Positions 59,701 through 64,000 of a DNA stretch of 64,000 nucleotides are shown one piece after another; positions within the stretch are counted from its first letter, which is position 1, and each line of letters starts with the position of its first letter. The position numbers and the translations under genes were made by a program. The notes beneath the pieces were generated by a model, which was not told the DNA's origin, ran no database searches, and saw nothing but the letters and a program-made list of their open reading frames with translations. Source of the DNA: Stichopus chloronotus (Eukaryota; Echinodermata; Holothuroidea; Aspidochirotida; Stichopodidae); the NCBI GenBank assembly GCA_021234535.1, contig CM037845.1:3004501-3068500 (forward strand), written 5' to 3'.

Positions 59701-62700
59701 TTCGTATCATATAGTCGATAGTGGCACTCACGGTTTTCACTCAAGATGTTATCATAGGTACTAGTGAAGGACTAGTTTTTTTTTTCCAGTGCGTGATTCA
59801 AATGATTATGCTGATTAGATAATCAGCGCAAACATTGCCAAGTTAACCAAATTCTAAAGCCGATCTAGTTTATGATGTTAGAATATGTTTATTTTGAAGT
59901 TACAGTGACGTCACCGTCATGTCCGTTGCCAAATATTCACTGTACGACAAGTCACGCGTTCGTCACGATTCTAAGCGTGATAATAAATTGCTTACTAAAT
60001 TGGCCAGGCGGCAGTCAGCTTTGGATCAAACAATAAGTTGTTAATTAAGTGACTATCACTCGACAGGAAATAATACCAATTGATAAACAGCAACTTGTAA
60101 CATTAAAACATTACTTAGAAGACTGCTATTGCGAACTTATCGCCTAACATTCAACAAGTACTTTTTTGTTGCCAAACACTAATGAAAAACTTGACAAACG
60201 TAATAAATTCTAGTTGAATATCTGCAAGTAGTGACAACTCAGCGAATCTGTCCTCATCCCTTTGTTTGGACGCCTTATATACGTCATGTACTACGTCACT
60301 ATGACGTCACCCTCTTTACATTTAGTGCATTCGTATCATCATTTGCTTCCCTAGCATGAATGTCCTATATTACTGATAATGGAATAACGTATTGACCGTT
60401 TAAATCAAAACTACTTCCATTTCTCCATTCAATTTCTACATCATTAGACAGAATAGGCCAAATGACGAGATTTTATGTGAACAATCTTTAAAGGTAGTCA
60501 CTCGTCACCCCAAGCTACATTTTTGGCAAGGGGTAAGCGAAATTTTCAATTAGTCCTACTCCTTTATTGGCAGCTAATTCGAAAGACGGTGAGTGGCTTG
60601 TATTACACAGCATACACGGGGGCGGAGTGATTTGACAACTCATGGGATATTTGTCTGCTCATCGGGATATGTAGCACTTTGAACTATGATTGCATTTGTA
60701 CGAGGAGTTAAGACATGCCTGTAACCAAATGAGCAAAATTGTTCAGGGCGATTAAAACCTTAAGATTACTTTTACATTGAGTGTGTGCTGGTGTACTGTC
60801 TACGAAACCCTTTCTTTTTCATACCAATATTTAATTACATTACAAATTTAATCGTCTTTGCAAAATCTTTCACACTATTTTTTTTCTTTCTATACGAAAG
60901 CTTTCTAACTCTGTTAACGCTTGAAAAAAAAAGACAAGTTTGAAAGCTGTTTTCAGGAGATTACAACTTTGTTTACATAAAGTTCTGCAAGTTCTCGTAC
61001 AATATTTGTCACTGAACATGTTAAAATGTACATTATTTCGCGTACGGATAACGCGTGATAACGTGTGACGAGAAAGTACATCGTTTACCATACACAACTT
61101 TCCTTGCATTTGTAGAACTCACGACAAAACCCCCTACAGAGGAAATGATGGCGTCAGATATCCTGCCTTTTAAAGCAGCAGTCTGTCGTACTTACAGATT
61201 CAATGAAGATGTTAAGGGAAGTATCGGTCATATGGAAGTATGGCAATTAGTCAAAGAAAGCCATTTCATTGCCTTACTGTAAAGATTTCACCAACTTTAT
61301 AAACACACTAAATATTACGATGCATCGTCAATGGTTTAAGTGGTCTTACACGTCTCAGTTTTGTCCACACATTATGTCATCAAGCCTATCTAGCATTTCT
61401 CTGACTGACATTTACGATTACGGCGTATCTGTCATGTTAATTACATATTTCAATTTAGACAACGATACCCGACGACGATGTACCAGTTAAAAACTCGGTT
61501 TTGATGATATTTGACAATTATTCACAAAAATAACCATAACAGTCATCCAAGAGAAGAAAACAATAACTACAAAGGAAAAGAGGAATGTTTGATTACATTA
61601 AATGAAAGCAATAATTGACCTCATACAGAGGATGACATGTATGTTTCTAACTAGATTACAAAGAACACTGTATTAATTGGGTAATCTTCAAGTACCATAC
61701 AAGGTCTCCAGAAGCTCCATGGTGGATCATCTGAAAGTGATTTCACGAAACCTAATTCAATTGTTCATACGATGTGCTTAGTCAAGTCGGAATGTATGGC
61801 TGACCCCCTTTTTTTTCTCCTAAAACAAGGGCATTCATGACAAAATAATACAATATTCAAGGAAACACAGCCTACTCGAATCAATCCACCCAAATAATTA
61901 ACCCAGTTTTTGACATCTAATTCAAACTTGCAAACATGGATTGATACAAAAACATCCCAACTACAAATGTAAACTACTAGAATGGGTCAGACCATCTTAT
62001 TAGATTAGAGGATACACATTTGTTGAAGATAAAAGCTGTTCCCTGGTTCTTTAATGGTTTACAACTAACTCTAACATTACAATTTTGTAAATGACTTTAA
62101 ATTTGTAATTTACTTTAAATTCAAGAATTCAAACATTACATCACGATTTAGAATCAAGTGAAGATAACAACGGAGAACACTAAACCAGTTACGATTAATA
62201 CTGAATCACAGTTTAAAAGCTGTGACTGCATCCTTCATGATTAGCTAAAACCATTGATGATGTTGGGAGTAGGGGGAGGGGTAGTGTGTGAAGGGTGCCA
62301 GAGACGGCGAGGTGGATTTGGTACATTCACCAATTTACAAAGTACCTTTACTATCACACTTTGTGACACTAACACCACAGGCATTCCCATTGGGTTCCCA
62401 ATTAACCCAAAGCTTTCACTGATAGTAGTAAGCCAGGTGATGAGTTGTGAAAGGTTCACTTATTTACACTTCTCTTTGTTTTAATGTTTCTCTTTTAGAT
62501 ATTTACATCAAATATCTGTTAATGATATATAAATAAAAGAATAATGAACAAGCAATATAAACACGATGCTGTTGTTCACCTTCAATGAGTCCAGCATTTT
62601 AGTCTCCGTCCTATCAAACGCATGGACTCTCTATTTGGATTTATTCTAAAGTGACACATTTTAATTTCGCAATGCATCAGTGCGGGCATTCAACAAATAA

Positions 62701-62930
62701 ACAATGAACTTGAAGTAACTGTTGAGCTGGGAAGAAGAGAGGATGGAGTCCCACGAGTCTTCAGGATATGAGACGGCTTAAAATGGTGTTTGAGTAGACC
62801 CTGCACGTAGTTGTGGGTCAACAGCAAACAACATGCCATACAACTGACATACTTTTGGACTCAACGTCTGTTTTTCATCACAGTCTACGTGCAACATTCA
62901 CCACTAAACCAGGGAATCGGAGGTGCTTGC
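59700..62930. other. Intergenic interval
   Basis: No supported gene. Perfect TGACGTCA palindromes occur at 59906 and 60302. The short open frames have no recognisable features. Confidence 0.45.
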
Positions 62931-62935
62931 TAGAG

Positions 62936-62941
62936 TTTATT
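62936..62941 (-). terminator. AATAAA polyadenylation signal
   Basis: The plus-strand TTTATT reads AATAAA on the minus strand, about 28 bases after the stop codon of the terminal exon at 62970-63089. The position is close but possible for a very short 3' UTR. Confidence 0.3.
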
Positions 62942-62969
62942 TGCGACATTTCACCGTCCATCTTTCCCG

Positions 62970-63089
62970 TCACTCCTCGCCTGCTGGTAACGCATCTTCT
63001 AAACGCTTGATGAATTTGACTCTCAATTCCGTCTGATTGTCTCCTTTGAGTATATCTTGAACAAACTTAACGTCTACGGCCATTTGTAC
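62970..63089 (-). CDS. Last coding exon of an unidentified gene continuing off the right edge
   Basis: A strong acceptor (CACTGTCTTCCATTTCCAG) is followed by the only open frame, 39 codons starting VQMAVDVKFVQDILKG, then ELRVKFIKRLEDALPAGEE and TGA at 62972-62970. It is an acidic/basic amphipathic helical sequence typical of a conserved C-terminus. I do not recognise the family. The upstream exons must lie beyond 64000, because no other exon is evident between 63090 and the edge. Confidence 0.6.
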   Translation of the reverse strand, partial: VQMAVDVKFVQDILKGDNQTELRVKFIKRLEDALPAGEE

Positions 63090-63289
63090 CTGGAAATGGA
63101 AGACAGTGAACCAGAAATGTTTAAATTAGCGTTGAGATAATACAGGAAATGATTAGTCTTGACTTGATCTTTACTAGAGAGTCTCAAGATTTTGTGATTC
63201 CTTGCCCATATTCATGAAGGAGGATAACCCACATACAATACAAACATTGAATCAAACACTGTAAAGCCTATGTTCGCAACTTGATTTCT

Positions 63290-63725
63290 AACTATGGTGT
63301 CTGCTGATGTCAAGTGATCTTTGACCTCCACATATATTGACACAATTTATTGAAAAATGTAGATTCCTCTCTTTCTTTACAAACTCATTCCCAAAAGAAT
63401 TCTCAGGGATATCAAGTGAACAAGGTTTATCACAGTTTGAACTCTCATGACCCAAAATGACCTCCACCAACAACAACAGGGATCATCTACACATCAAGTA
63501 TGACATCAGTCAAGGTTACCCATAGTTTGACCTCTGGCCTCATTTAAAGCAACCCCTGGTGGCCCAAATGACCTTTGACCTCCACAAGCAACAACAGGGA
63601 TCATCTACCCAGTATGACTAAGTATGAGATCAGTCAAAGTTACCCAACTTGAGACATCGTGTTAATAAGGTTTTCACAGTTTGACCTTCGGTAACCTCAA
63701 ATGACCTTTGACCTCCACAAAAAAA
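63290..63725 (+). repeat. TGACCTTTGACCTCCAC repeat, second cluster
   Basis: About four units with GATCTTTGACCTCCAC, AATGACCTTTGACCTCCAC (near 63568 and 63698), CAACAACAGGGATCATCTAC (twice) and TTAATAAGGTTTTCACAGTT. Landmarks match the cluster in RCAN intron 2, 52 kb away. Confidence 0.8.
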
Positions 63726-64000
63726 CTACCCACCGCAACCAACGGACAAGTTCCCACTACCCTCTTTAATCTAACACACTTGGTGAGAGCTCTGAGGTGT
63801 ACCAAACATTTCCAAAGTGTTTCTGCCAGAAAAGAATCTCTTGCAGTCCTATGATTATATTTGTTTCACACCCTTCATCAAAATCTCGTGCAGCCTGTTG
63901 CAAGAAAGTTATTTCAGTGAGCTGCTAAACATGACTGAAAGGAACTACTCAAGTGAACAGGGAACAGCCAGACCCACCGATTCTAACGCTCCTCGTATTA

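Noticed and set aside
1..64000. tRNA, rRNA, CRISPR, operon or phage features
   Set aside because: I saw no tRNA B-box with a foldable cloverleaf, no rRNA-like block, and no regular repeat-spacer array. The tandem arrays here are contiguous or inverted minisatellites of a eukaryotic genome.

Overview
This is an AT-rich, intron- and repeat-rich metazoan nuclear window with no bacterial features. The two firm genes, RCAN and a rhodopsin-family receptor, are animal genes. Dispersed copies of a TGACCTTTGACCTCCAC repeat, CR1/jockey-like and L1-like LINE debris, hAT-like ends and many microsatellites fit a marine invertebrate, with an echinoderm or related deuterostome as my best guess. The species cannot be read from the sequence alone.

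Layout. 1-9.5 kb: mostly repeats, with a foldback-type element (3517-5401), a second inverted short-tandem-repeat block (6447-6770), a minisatellite (about 8640-8935) and a tentative plus-strand gene 3' end (5521-7447). 9.8-15.7 kb, minus strand: a complete four-exon regulator of calcineurin gene (209 aa), with a LINE-like pseudogene antisense in intron 1 and a DR1-bearing tandem repeat in intron 2. About 340 bp upstream of its ATG lies a non-autonomous hAT-like element (16067-17079). 17-30.5 kb: intergenic, no convincing gene. 30.6-54.2 kb, minus strand: a complete two-exon class A GPCR (355 aa) whose exons flank a 22.6 kb intron full of microsatellites, minisatellites, CRE/DR repeats and an inverted TTTTGACGA array. 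About 240-340 bp upstream of its start is a threefold tandem E-box repeat. 54.3-62.9 kb: intergenic, transposon-derived pieces. 62970-63089, minus strand: the last exon of an unidentified gene that continues beyond the right edge.

The supported genes share the minus strand. RCAN modulates the Ca2+/calmodulin phosphatase calcineurin, and the receptor is a G-protein-coupled, probably peptide-type, surface receptor. Nothing shows that they act together. The gene models rest on splice-site and phase agreement that I checked by hand. The strongest unexplained structures are three unrelated blocks in which short tandem motifs are arranged as inverted arms, plus about 22 long G/C homopolymers in an AT-rich background.
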